Assembly: GCA_023664485.1 (NCBI GenBank)
Contig: JAMPFK010000002.1
Location: forward strand, 124,001-188,000
DNA: 64,000 nucleotides
Direction of reading: 5' to 3'
DNA from: Bacteroides fragilis
Lineage (GTDB): Bacteria > Bacillota > Clostridia > Lachnospirales > Lachnospiraceae
Shown: piece after piece, positions 1 through 7,740 of the stretch
Position numbering within the stretch: position 1 is the stretch's first letter
Layout: each line of letters starts with the position of its first letter
The notes under the pieces: generated by a model
What the model saw: only the letters and a program-made list of their open reading frames with translations
Told to the model about the DNA's origin: nothing
Database searches by the model: none
Position numbers and translations under genes: made by a program

Positions 1-182
1 TGGACGGGCAGGTAAAATTCGCCTGCGTGGACGGCCCTGAGTTCGACGGTCATAAGGTGGACTTTGACCAGGCGATGAAACGCCAGCAGATCTATAAGAC
101 GGAAGAAGGAAGAGCATTCTTAAAGGCCAAAGAGGGGGATACCCATCACGGCGGATGCGGAAACTGCGGAGGTAATGATTGA
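1..182 (+). CDS. nfnA: NfnA-type ferredoxin-NADP+ oxidoreductase small subunit, 3' end only
   Basis: C-terminal 59 residues of a gene that begins left of the window, read from base 3 to the TGA at 180-182. The visible part contains CVDGPEFDGHKVDFD, which fits the C-terminal region of the sulfide dehydrogenase/dihydroorotate dehydrogenase-like FAD/NAD-binding proteins (NfnA, GltA-partner family). It ends in a Gly/Cys/His-rich tail (HHGGCGNCGG). NfnA binds FAD and a [2Fe-2S] cluster and pairs with NfnB in electron-bifurcating NADH-dependent ferredoxin:NADP+ transhydrogenase. The stop overlaps the next start by one base (TGATG), so the two are translationally coupled and probably form one complex. 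Family assignment rests on a short fragment plus the neighbour. Confidence 0.75.
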   Translation, partial: DGQVKFACVDGPEFDGHKVDFDQAMKRQQIYKTEEGRAFLKAKEGDTHHGGCGNCGGND

Positions 183-1564
183 TGGATGTATTAAAGAAAA
201 TACCTGTCCGTGAGCAGGATGCGAAAGTAAGAGCGGCAAATTTTGAAGAAGTATGCCTTGGCTATAATAAAGAAGAGGCGATGGAAGAGGCACGGCGCTG
301 CATTAACTGTAAGAACGCGCAGTGCGTTAAAGGCTGTCCGGTCGCGATCGATATTCCCGGTTTTATCAAACAGGTAAAAGAAGGAAATATCGAAGCGGCC
401 TATCAGATCATCAGCGAATCGTCCTCCCTGCCGGCCGTATGCGGCCGCGTATGTCCGCAGGAGAGCCAATGCGAAGGAAAATGTATCCGCGGCATTAAGG
501 GCGAGCCGATTTCCATCGGCAAGCTGGAACGCTTTACCGCCGACTGGGCGAGAGAGAACGGGATAAAGCCGGAGGGGGCCAAAGATAAGAAAGATAAGAA
601 AGTAGCAGTCATCGGTTCCGGTCCGGCCGGTCTCACCTGCGCGGGCGAGCTCGCGAAGATGGGCTACGAGGTGACGATCTTTGAAGCCCTTCACGAGGCC
701 GGCGGCGTTCTCGTTTACGGTATCCCGGAGTTCCGTCTGCCCAAAGAGGACGTCGTATGTAAAGAAATCGAGAATGTCAAGTCCCTCGGCGTAAAAATAG
801 AAACGAACGTTGTTATCGGTAAATCTATTACAATCGACGAGTTGATGGACGAAGAGGGTTTCGACGCCGTCTTTATCGGATCCGGCGCAGGACTTCCCAA
901 ATTTATGGGGATTCCCGGAGAACAGTCCAACGGCGTTTTCTCGGCGAATGAATATTTGACGAGAAGCAATCTGATGAAAGCCTTTAAGGAAGATTCCAAT
1001 ACGCCGATCATGAGAGGAAAAGAAGTCGCGGTCGTCGGCGGCGGGAACGTGGCGATGGATGCGGCGCGGACGGCCCTCCGGCTTGGTGCTGAGGTGCATA
1101 TCGTTTACCGGAGAAGCGAAGAGGAACTGCCGGCCCGTGTGGAAGAGGTACATCACGCGAAAGAAGAGGGTATCGTCTTCGACCTGTTGACCAATCCGGT
1201 CGAAATCCTTGCGGACGAAAACGGCTGGGTATGCGGTATCAAATGTATCCGGATGGAGCTGGGCGAGCCGGACGCTTCAGGCAGAAGGCGTCCGGTGGAG
1301 ATTCCGGGTTCCGAATTTGTGATGGATGTGGATACGGTCATTATGTCGCTCGGCACATCTCCGAATCCGCTCATTTCTTCGACGACGGAAGGACTTGAGG
1401 TCAATAAATGGAAATGTATCGTTGCGGATGAAGCGCATGGTAAGACGACGAAAGAAGGCGTCTATGCCGGCGGCGATGCGGTGACGGGAGCGGCTACGGT
1501 CATCCTTGCGATGGGAGCCGGCAAGGCCGCGGCGCAGGGAATCGACGAATACCTGTCTCACTGA
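182..1564 (+). CDS. nfnB: NfnB / GltD-like NADPH-dependent flavoprotein, large subunit
   Basis: 460-residue protein of the glutamate synthase small-chain (GltD) family. The N-terminal 100 residues carry the Cys sets of two [4Fe-4S] clusters (CINCKNAQCVKGCP and CGRVCPQESQCEGKC). These are followed by a first Rossmann motif (VIGSGPAGLTCA) for FAD, a second (VVGGGNVAMDAA) for NADPH and a C-terminal GGDAVTGAATVILAMGAGK FAD loop. Because it directly follows an NfnA-type gene, the pair is better read as NfnAB (reduced ferredoxin + NADH to NADPH, reversible) than as glutamate synthase; no GltB large chain is present here. Start ATG 182 chosen over TTG 179 because it overlaps the upstream TGA. A strong terminator follows. 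Confidence 0.85.
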   Translation: MDVLKKIPVREQDAKVRAANFEEVCLGYNKEEAMEEARRCINCKNAQCVKGCPVAIDIPGFIKQVKEGNIEAAYQIISESSSLPAVCGRVCPQESQCEGKCIRGIKGEPISIGKLERFTADWARENGIKPEGAKDKKDKKVAVIGSGPAGLTCAGELAKMGYEVTIFEALHEAGGVLVYGIPEFRLPKEDVVCKEIENVKSLGVKIETNVVIGKSITIDELMDEEGFDAVFIGSGAGLPKFMGIPGEQSNGVFSANEYLTRSNLMKAFKEDSNTPIMRGKEVAVVGGGNVAMDAARTALRLGAEVHIVYRRSEEELPARVEEVHHAKEEGIVFDLLTNPVEILADENGWVCGIKCIRMELGEPDASGRRRPVEIPGSEFVMDVDTVIMSLGTSPNPLISSTTEGLEVNKWKCIVADEAHGKTTKEGVYAGGDAVTGAATVILAMGAGKAAAQGIDEYLSH

Positions 1565-1575
1565 GAATCAAGCAG

Positions 1576-1603
1576 GGCGCAGGCCGCGGGGCCTGCGCCT
1601 TTT
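1576..1603 (+). terminator. Rho-independent terminator after nfnAB
   Basis: Ten-base-pair perfect GC-rich stem: GGCGCAGGCC (1576-1585) pairs with GGCCTGCGCC (1590-1599), loop of 4 nt, followed by TTTT. It lies 11 nt after the nfnB stop codon and closes the operon. Confidence 0.85.
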
Positions 1604-1674
1604 AAGATGAAAATTTGCACGGAAAATAAGAAAATATTAATAATTTTCCTTCTAATTCTTTAAGGATATTTTAT

Positions 1675-1680
1675 TATAAT
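1675..1680 (+). promoter_or_regulatory. Candidate -10 box before the MORN-like gene
   Basis: Perfect TATAAT in an AT-rich stretch 53 bp before the ATG. The matching -35 position (about 1652-1657, CTAATT) is poor, so this is only a tentative promoter. Confidence 0.35.
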
Positions 1681-1733
1681 CGAATGCAGGCCCCGGACGG
1701 GCAGGGGGGATTGAGTAAGAATGGGGGATTAAG

Positions 1734-2918
1734 ATGAATTTACTGGAAAGAAATCATACGGAACAGGAAGAAAAAGAGCAGGAAGGATGGGAAGAACAGG
1801 AACAGGACGGAAACGGGATGCAGGAACGGGCCGCCGGAAAAGATTCCGGAGACGACGGGGAAAAGGAATGGCATGAGCCCAAAATACCGGTCGTTCTTAT
1901 TTTGATGGCCATTATCGTTGTGCTGCTCATCTGTATTCTTGCACTGCTCTTCTTTTCACCGGATAGAAAAGGCGGCGCTGCAAAGGACAGTCAGGAAGCG
2001 CTGCAGCAGGATATGCTGGATTATGCCAGCGAACAGAAACAGAACGACAAAGTGACGGCATCCCCCTCGCAGGGCATCATCGTAGTGGAATCCCCGGAGA
2101 TGCCGGAAGAGGCGGAAGAGAGCCCCATCGAAGAGACGCCGGAAGTTTCCGGGCCGGAGGAGGAAACTGCCGTATTGGAGTCCGAAACGATTGACAAGAC
2201 GGCGATCGTCATCGATATAGAGGATGAAAATGATATCTCTTATACGAAAGAATTTATCATGAATGAAATGTATCCCTATTTTGAGGACAACAATCTCGAT
2301 GCGATATGGGATCTGGCGCATTTGAAGCGTTATGTAAAGCTTTCCGCGGATCTGAAAGATACGGGTACCTATTATTATCAGGGCGGTGTAGACGGCAGCG
2401 GAAAGCCGGACGGCGTCGGACTCGCAATTTACGAGAATAACACCTATTATTTCGGTTCCTGGTCGCATGGCCTGCGGAGCGGGAATGGCCGCTGGATCCG
2501 CTTCTATATCGATGAGATCGGCGCGAAGCCGACGAAGAAAAATTATCAGTCGCACAGCTATTCCGGCATGTGGAGCAATGATCTGCCGAATGGAGAAGGC
2601 GCGGAGCATTACGATATCGATTCCAGTTATATCAGGTCGGAAGGCCGGGTAATACAGAATGTGGTCGGAAACTTTACGAATGGCCTGTATGATGGAGAAA
2701 TGTATGCCAATACGATAGACTATCTCGGCAATGTGGATGAGTGGGACGCGGTCGCGCATCAGGGCGTTTTCGACCTGTGGCGGGATATGAGCCGTATCGG
2801 CGAATGCTCTGTCTGGAGGAACAAGACGGATTACGAGCTGTGTCTGGATATCGATAAGTCGGAGAATAAAAATCAGGGTATACGGGAGTTATTCGTCAGT
2901 GTTCCGGCAGCGAAATAA
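1734..2918 (+). CDS. Membrane-anchored protein with MORN-like repeats
   Basis: 394 residues. The first 45 are very acidic and Gln/Glu-rich. A single strong hydrophobic segment follows (about 51-73, PVVLILMAIIVVLLICILALLFF), then a low-complexity Glu/Pro/Ser linker (about 85-155). The C-terminal half (about 205-330) has Gly/Tyr/Trp motifs of MORN type, such as YYYQGGVDGSGKPDGVG, YYFGSWSHGLRSGNGRW and YSGMWSNDLPNGEG. MORN repeats elsewhere act in membrane association or protein contacts; no enzyme motif is visible. Topology suggests a short cytoplasmic tail and a large extracellular part. The start has GGGGGATTAAG just upstream. It overlaps the convergent gene at 2896 by 23 bp. Function unknown. 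Confidence 0.7.
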   Translation: MNLLERNHTEQEEKEQEGWEEQEQDGNGMQERAAGKDSGDDGEKEWHEPKIPVVLILMAIIVVLLICILALLFFSPDRKGGAAKDSQEALQQDMLDYASEQKQNDKVTASPSQGIIVVESPEMPEEAEESPIEETPEVSGPEEETAVLESETIDKTAIVIDIEDENDISYTKEFIMNEMYPYFEDNNLDAIWDLAHLKRYVKLSADLKDTGTYYYQGGVDGSGKPDGVGLAIYENNTYYFGSWSHGLRSGNGRWIRFYIDEIGAKPTKKNYQSHSYSGMWSNDLPNGEGAEHYDIDSSYIRSEGRVIQNVVGNFTNGLYDGEMYANTIDYLGNVDEWDAVAHQGVFDLWRDMSRIGECSVWRNKTDYELCLDIDKSENKNQGIRELFVSVPAAK

Positions 2919-4656
2919 GCGCGCACATGAGATAGAAGGGAAGCGAAAATACCATAAAATAAACATACCGGAAATCGGTCGCAACGGGTGTTGCGATCAT
3001 AACGGTCAGATAGAGGGCAAAGCCTGGAAGGTAACAGATAAGCTTTGTCTTTTCTGTTCTTACAAAGGCGTTTCCGGCGCAGAATAAGAAGAACCAGAAA
3101 ACGACGCCCATGCTCCAGAGCAGGCTGTAGATCGGAAGCATACTGCCGAGCTTCAAGGCGATTTCTTTTCCTTTTATGACGAGGGGGCCGCCGATCAGGG
3201 GCGTGTGGGACACGCCTAAATCGGTTGCGCTGATGCCTTCGCCGTCGGCGACCGGATAGAAGGAATCGGGATACCAGTAACCGTAGGTCTGGTCGATATA
3301 GGCTTTCAGATAATCGGCCGGACAGGCGAGGCCAAGCTCTACCCATAATCTGAAAAATTCCTTCCTGTGCGCGGACAAATAGTCCGGATTCCCGGCCCGC
3401 ACCAGCTCCTTCATATTGTCGGCAAAGGCAGGATTGTACAGCTCTTTGACATAAGCGGTATCGATTACCTGCTCGATGAGCGCGCGCTGATCCGCAGAAA
3501 GCTCCCTGTCATGCGAAAGAACGGCAGCGATCTGCTGGACAGGTATCGAAATGGATTCCACGAAATCCGGCTGCGTCACATGGAGCGCGTTCATAACGGG
3601 ATATTTTACGATGACTGCGGTAAGCAGGATCGCCGCGAGCGCCGGAAAAACTTTTTTGGCGCTTTTCCGGTAATAGAACAGCAGAAAAGGCAGGCAGAAC
3701 AGAAAGCCGTACCAGCCGTTGGAACGGAGCAGGCATATCATAGCGCCGGAAAATACGAACATCGCCAGAACAGGCAGGGTCTTTTCCCTGAGCATGCGCA
3801 TCAGGGTACAGCTGAACAGAAGGACGACGGCGGCAAAGGGAATGTCTTTCCACAGCGTGACGGAAAAGACGGCATGATAGGGGACGATCGCATAAAAAAG
3901 AGCGAGCAGGATCAGGATTCCCTGCCGGATGCGGAAACTTTCCAGTGTCCTCAGGAAATAGAAAATGCTGAAAGCAAGAAAACACATCTGAAAGAATGTA
4001 TAAAAAGAAACGGAGATTACCATATCGGAGGTGAAGAAGAATCCGATCTGGTAAAACAGTTTGAAGATCATCGTATGCACAAAAGGATGGTGGTTGCTGT
4101 ATGGAATCACATGAAGGACCTGCTCAAACTGGTTGATGCTGTCCGGCGTCATGATGCCCGGATATTCGTACAGGAAGTAAGGCAGCCAGCAGAGCAGGCA
4201 GCCGACAGAGCAATAAAAGGGAAGATGCCTGATACCGCCTTCTTCTTTTTTATACAGAAGCCTTAACAGCGTTTCCTTGTCGGCACTGTAGGAAAATAAG
4301 AGCAGGAGCAGTTTGTAAAAGCAGATAAAAAAGCCGAGAAAAACGGAAAACAGGATAACGGCCTGAAAGAGCCTGTTCGTCAGCAGCTCGATATAGTGGG
4401 GATAGTCGATCGCCATGTAAAATACGGTAAACAGAAAAGACAGCAGGACAGCGCTCCATCTTACCTGTTTCGTATAAACGAAGGGTCTGACAGAAAGGCG
4501 GACGCTGATATGCCGGTAAAGGAAAAAGGAAAGGAGGAAGAAAGCGCCCGTCAGAATATTTCCCGGCTCCATTCTGCCTGCTTTCATAAAAGCCCATGCT
4601 GTAAAAAAGCTTTCGACAGTATTCAGGATGATCAGTCGTTTGTTGTCTGTTTTCAT
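2896..4656 (-). CDS. Multi-pass membrane protein, DUF6020-like (possible GT-C type)
   Basis: 586 residues with about 12-13 hydrophobic segments. Between helices lies PGIMTPDSINQFEQ, followed by HHPFVHTMIFKLFYQIG. A Pro-Asp-containing loop after the first helices and large extracellular loops are the style of GT-C glycosyltransferase-like and DUF6020 proteins of Firmicutes, which are often linked to cell-surface polysaccharides. I recognise the general pattern but cannot place it with certainty. Start at 4656 is supported by AGGAG upstream on the - strand. It is divergent from the zinc-ribbon gene and convergent, with a 23-bp overlap, with the MORN-like gene, so it is transcribed alone. Confidence 0.6.
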   Translation of the reverse strand: MKTDNKRLIILNTVESFFTAWAFMKAGRMEPGNILTGAFFLLSFFLYRHISVRLSVRPFVYTKQVRWSAVLLSFLFTVFYMAIDYPHYIELLTNRLFQAVILFSVFLGFFICFYKLLLLLFSYSADKETLLRLLYKKEEGGIRHLPFYCSVGCLLCWLPYFLYEYPGIMTPDSINQFEQVLHVIPYSNHHPFVHTMIFKLFYQIGFFFTSDMVISVSFYTFFQMCFLAFSIFYFLRTLESFRIRQGILILLALFYAIVPYHAVFSVTLWKDIPFAAVVLLFSCTLMRMLREKTLPVLAMFVFSGAMICLLRSNGWYGFLFCLPFLLFYYRKSAKKVFPALAAILLTAVIVKYPVMNALHVTQPDFVESISIPVQQIAAVLSHDRELSADQRALIEQVIDTAYVKELYNPAFADNMKELVRAGNPDYLSAHRKEFFRLWVELGLACPADYLKAYIDQTYGYWYPDSFYPVADGEGISATDLGVSHTPLIGGPLVIKGKEIALKLGSMLPIYSLLWSMGVVFWFFLFCAGNAFVRTEKTKLICYLPGFALYLTVMIATPVATDFRYVYFMVFSLPFYLMCALISLPEH

Positions 4657-4723
4657 GAAAAGGCTCCTGTCTGCGGATTCTTATCCATCATATCGGATTG
4701 TCGGGATATTGTCAAACGTATTC

Positions 4724-4752
4724 TTGAAACGGGGAGCCGTATCCTATATAAT
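4724..4752 (+). promoter_or_regulatory. Vegetative promoter for zinc-ribbon/rlmH unit
   Basis: TTGAAA (4724-4729), a 17-bp spacer and TATAAT (4747-4752), a near-consensus housekeeping promoter. It lies about 96 bp before the chosen start of the zinc-ribbon gene, so the transcript carries a leader that contains the palindrome at 4790-4815. Confidence 0.75.
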
Positions 4753-4789
4753 AAGTTTGGAAAGGTCAATAAAGAAACCCTTTTCAATC

Positions 4790-4815
4790 GGAAGAATTGC
4801 CGGCGCAATTCTTCC
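4790..4815 (+). promoter_or_regulatory. Perfect 11-bp hairpin in the 5' leader
   Basis: GGAAGAATTGC (4790-4800), loop CGGC, then GCAATTCTTCC (4805-4815). It is not followed by a U tract, so it is not a standard terminator. It ends 17 bp before the AAAGGAG ribosome binding site of the zinc-ribbon gene and could be an operator or an RNA structure controlling translation. Confidence 0.5.
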
Positions 4816-4848
4816 GGAGATTAGCGAATGGCAAAGGAGAACGATGAG

Positions 4849-5544
4849 ATGGCATGGTGTCCGAATTGCAGGAATGAATATGTAGAGGGGATTACGGTCT
4901 GCGCGGACTGCGGCGCGGAACTTGTGGAAAGCCTGGAGGAGCTTCCGGCGAAAGGGCCGCGGGAGATTTCTGAGGAATATACGGAAATCCCGGAAGAATG
5001 GGAGGAACTTGAAGAACTGACGCAGGAAGAGCTTGCGGAAGCGGCAGCGGCGGCAAAAGAACGGAACGCCTGGCGCAGACAGTATCAGGACAGCGCGCAG
5101 AAAGCGGAAGATAATAAATCTTCGGCGTATATTTTACTTGTCATTGGGGCGGCGGGCCTTATCGCCGTTGCGCTCGTACTGTCAGGCGTCATTCCGCTGT
5201 ATCAGAATGCGGGCGCGGCCAGATATTTCGTCTGCGGCGTCATGGGCGCCCTGTTCGTGATTTTTCTGATCCTCGGCATGATATCGATGAAGAATTTCAG
5301 GAAATTATCCGCCGATGCCGCGTCGGAGAAAGCGCTTGTGGAGCAGATACGGAAATGGTGCGAGGAAAACCTCGGCGCAAAGCAGATCGACGAGGGCCTG
5401 TTCGGGGACGGGGAATTGTCCGAAGAACAGAAGTATTTTATGCGTACGGATAAAATGAAACAGGCGATAGAGGACAAATTTATGAATCTTGAGGAGGCTT
5501 TCCTGGATCATTTTATCGATGCGTATTATCAGGAAATATTTTGA
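4849..5544 (+). CDS. Zinc-ribbon membrane protein
   Basis: 231 residues from ATG 4849. The N-terminus has CPNC and CADC pairs (CPNCRNEYVEGITVCADC), a typical double-CxxC zinc ribbon. A highly acidic region follows (about 28-65), then two transmembrane helices (about 92-112 and 127-150), then a soluble acidic C-terminus. An in-frame ATG at 4828 exists, but the AAAGGAG ribosome binding site (4833-4839) lies downstream of it and 9 nt before ATG 4849, which also places the ribbon at the very N-terminus. The stop overlaps the region before rlmH by almost nothing, so the two are cotranscribed. Function unknown; possibly a membrane sensor or chaperone-like protein. Confidence 0.7.
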   Translation: MAWCPNCRNEYVEGITVCADCGAELVESLEELPAKGPREISEEYTEIPEEWEELEELTQEELAEAAAAAKERNAWRRQYQDSAQKAEDNKSSAYILLVIGAAGLIAVALVLSGVIPLYQNAGAARYFVCGVMGALFVIFLILGMISMKNFRKLSADAASEKALVEQIRKWCEENLGAKQIDEGLFGDGELSEEQKYFMRTDKMKQAIEDKFMNLEEAFLDHFIDAYYQEIF

Positions 5545-5546
5545 GG

Positions 5547-6026
5547 ATGAAAATAACCGTTATTGCAGTCGGAAAAATAAAGGAAAAGCATTACCGCGAC
5601 GCGCTGTTGGAATACGGCAGACGGCTCAGTCGTTACTGTAAGCTGGAAATTGTCGAGGTCGAGGACGAGAAAACGCCGGATAAGGCGTCGTCAGCGGAAG
5701 AGGAACGGATTCGGGAGAAAGAAGCGGGGCGCCTTTTAAAATATATCAAAGAGGACGCCTTCGTCATTATGCTGGAAATCGCAGGCCGGATGTATGATTC
5801 TATGGAATTTGCGGAAAAAATCGAAAAGCTTGGCATACGGGGCGTCAGTCATCTGCAGTTCATTATCGGCGGTTCGCTGGGCCTGCATGAGAACGTATGC
5901 GGCCGGGCCGATATGGCGGTCAGCTTTTCCAGAATGACGTTTCCCCATCAGCTGATGCGGGTCATTTTGCTGGAGCAGATTTACCGGAGTTTCCGGATCA
6001 TGCACGGCGAACCGTATCATAAATGA
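5547..6026 (+). CDS. rlmH: RlmH, 23S rRNA (pseudouridine1915-N3)-methyltransferase
   Basis: 159 residues, exactly the usual length of this SPOUT-class methyltransferase. It begins MKITVIAVGKIKEKHYRDALLEY. It has the knot region FIIGGSLGLHENV (glycine-rich AdoMet loop, about 105-117) and the conserved C-terminus MTFPHQLMRVILLEQIYRSFRI...GEPYHK, which contacts the ribosome. RlmH methylates N3 of pseudouridine 1915 in helix 69 on 70S ribosomes. ATG 5547 is preferred over the upstream TTG 5541 because it gives the family N-terminus and lies two bases after the previous stop. Confidence 0.95.
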   Translation: MKITVIAVGKIKEKHYRDALLEYGRRLSRYCKLEIVEVEDEKTPDKASSAEEERIREKEAGRLLKYIKEDAFVIMLEIAGRMYDSMEFAEKIEKLGIRGVSHLQFIIGGSLGLHENVCGRADMAVSFSRMTFPHQLMRVILLEQIYRSFRIMHGEPYHK

Positions 6027-6063
6027 CCATATAAGAACAGGACAGAGAAAGGATGCGGACGAG

Positions 6064-7368
6064 ATGAGAATGTATGACCTGATTATGAAGAAACGGAACG
6101 GCTTTGCGCTTACGACGGAAGAAATCGACGATATGGTCAGGGAATATACGGCTGGCAGCATTCCCGATTACCAGATGTCGGCAATGATGATGGCCGTTTA
6201 TTTTCAGGGGATGACAGAGGCGGAAACGGCGGCCCTGACAATGGCGATGGCGCACAGCGGAGATATGCTGGATCTGTCTGGGATCGACGGCATTAAAGTG
6301 GATAAACATTCTACCGGCGGCGTAGGGGATAAGACGTCGATCGCGCTCGCGCCGATGGCGGCGGCCTGCGGAATCAGGATTGCCAAGATGAGCGGCAGGG
6401 GGCTTGGCCATACGGGAGGGACCATCGATAAGCTGGAAAGCTTTCCGGGTTTTACGACGGAAATCTCCGCGGCGCAGTTCAGGAAGCAGGTGAACGATAT
6501 CGGGATTTCGATCATGGGCCAGACATTGGATCTTGCGCCCGCGGATAAGAAGCTCTATGCGCTCCGGGATGTGACCGCGACCGTAGACAACCTGTCCCTG
6601 ATCGCCAGTTCGATTATGAGCAAGAAGCTGGCTTCCGGCGCGGATGCGATCGTGCTCGATGTGAAAACGGGAAGCGGCGCTTTCATGAAAAAAGAAGAGG
6701 ACGCTTTCGCGCTGGCGGAAGAAATGGTCATGCTCGGAAAGCATGCGGGCAGAAAAACGATCGCCGTCGTGACGGATATGGACCAGCCCCTCGGACTGGC
6801 GGTCGGGAATGCGCTGGAAGTAAAAGAGGCAGTCGAGACCCTGAAGGGAAAGGGGCCGCAGGATTTCATGCGGCTGTGCATGACGTTAGGAGCCCAGATG
6901 CTGCTGGCAGGCGGAAAGGCGGAAAGCGAAGCGCAGGCGGAAGAAATGCTCTGCGGCGCTGTTGAGGACGGTTCTGCGCTCAGAAAACTGGCCCGGTTTG
7001 TAGAAGCCCAGGGAGGCAGCGCGGCGGCCGTTTACGATACCTCTTTATTGCCGCAGGCGCCCATCGTGGAAGAAATCCTGTCCGTGGAAGAAGGGTATCT
7101 GACGCGGATGGCCTGTGACGAAATCGGCGTCTGTGTCCTGATGCTCGGCGGAGGCAGGGAGACGAAGGACAGTGCGATCGATCTGTCGGTCGGCCTTGTA
7201 CTGCATAAAAAGGTCGGGGACTATGTGAAAAAGGGGGAACCGCTTGCCGCGGTTCACGCAAATGATGCAGGAAAACTTGCATCTGCAAAGGAGCGTTTCC
7301 TGAAAGCCTGCTCTTTCGGAAAAAAAGAGCCGGCGCGGAGCAGCTTTATCCGGGGAATTGTCCGCTGA
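6064..7368 (+). CDS. pdp: Pyrimidine-nucleoside phosphorylase
   Basis: 434 residues, full length for the thymidine/pyrimidine-nucleoside phosphorylase family. It begins MRMYDLIMKKRNG. It contains the signature KMSGRGLGHTGGTIDKLE (about 108-125), the phosphate/pyrimidine-binding stretch DKHSTGGVGDKTSI, and LRDVTATVDNLSLIASSIMSKK. It cleaves uridine, thymidine and deoxyuridine with phosphate to base plus (deoxy)ribose-1-phosphate in nucleoside salvage. The C-terminal lobe (VGDYVKKGEPLAAVHAN) is complete. It follows rlmH by 37 bp with AGAAAGGA upstream and probably shares its transcript. Confidence 0.93.
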   Translation: MRMYDLIMKKRNGFALTTEEIDDMVREYTAGSIPDYQMSAMMMAVYFQGMTEAETAALTMAMAHSGDMLDLSGIDGIKVDKHSTGGVGDKTSIALAPMAAACGIRIAKMSGRGLGHTGGTIDKLESFPGFTTEISAAQFRKQVNDIGISIMGQTLDLAPADKKLYALRDVTATVDNLSLIASSIMSKKLASGADAIVLDVKTGSGAFMKKEEDAFALAEEMVMLGKHAGRKTIAVVTDMDQPLGLAVGNALEVKEAVETLKGKGPQDFMRLCMTLGAQMLLAGGKAESEAQAEEMLCGAVEDGSALRKLARFVEAQGGSAAAVYDTSLLPQAPIVEEILSVEEGYLTRMACDEIGVCVLMLGGGRETKDSAIDLSVGLVLHKKVGDYVKKGEPLAAVHANDAGKLASAKERFLKACSFGKKEPARSSFIRGIVR

Positions 7369-7370
7369 GC

Positions 7371-7399
7371 GCATAAAATTGAGGTTCCGTTCATATAGT
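7371..7399 (+). promoter_or_regulatory. Candidate sigma-E-type sporulation promoter for yqfC
   Basis: GCATAAA (7371-7377), a 14-bp spacer and CATATAGT (7392-7399), resembling the mother-cell sigma-E pattern of Bacillus (-35 ATA-rich, -10 CATAxxxT, spacing about 14). yqfC and yqfD are sigma-E genes in B. subtilis. The box ends only 5 bp before the yqfC ATG. Confidence 0.45.
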
Positions 7400-7404
7400 T
7401 TACT

Positions 7405-7692
7405 ATGAGAAAGCAGATAAGACCCTCTTTATCCAGACAAAAGGAAATCATCGTAGAATCCCTGAAACTTCCCAGAGATTCCCTGTTAGGAGATTCCATC
7501 GTAACGGTGACCGGGAACCGCGAGGCGTTCATCGAAAATTATAAGGGGATTCTGGAATACACGAAGGAGTCCATCGTTTTACAGGGAAAAAACTGCAGGA
7601 TCAGTTTTCAGGGAAAAAAGCTGTCGATCGATTACTATACCAATGAAGATATGAAAATAGGAGGCAGCATAGAGTGCGTCCGTTACTTTTAG
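7405..7692 (+). CDS. yqfC: Sporulation protein YqfC (YabP/YqfC family)
   Basis: 95 residues of the YabP/YqfC family. It has the pattern ESLKLPRDSLLGDSIVTVTGNREAFIENYKGILEYT, then hydrophobic/basic strands, ending IGGSIECVRYF. In Bacillus the homologue is made in the mother cell under sigma E; its biochemical role is not known. It heads yqfC-yqfD-phoH-(yqfF)-ybeY, the same order as in Bacillus. No Shine-Dalgarno sequence is present in the ten bases before the ATG (only GAGG about 20 nt upstream), and the best promoter lies immediately upstream, so translation may be leaderless. Confidence 0.88.
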   Translation: MRKQIRPSLSRQKEIIVESLKLPRDSLLGDSIVTVTGNREAFIENYKGILEYTKESIVLQGKNCRISFQGKKLSIDYYTNEDMKIGGSIECVRYF

Positions 7693-7740
7693 GAGGCTCT
7701 ATGCGTGCCCGAACAGGCCTGACGGGAATGGAGGATGCCG

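Noticed and set aside
191..1156. 321-codon - strand frame over nfnB
   Set aside because: Shadow of nfnB, whose Fe-S and FAD motifs are intact.
3367..4266. 299-codon + strand frame inside the membrane protein gene
   Set aside because: Opposite a multi-helix membrane protein with a good start and ribosome binding site; the product is highly charged and low complexity.
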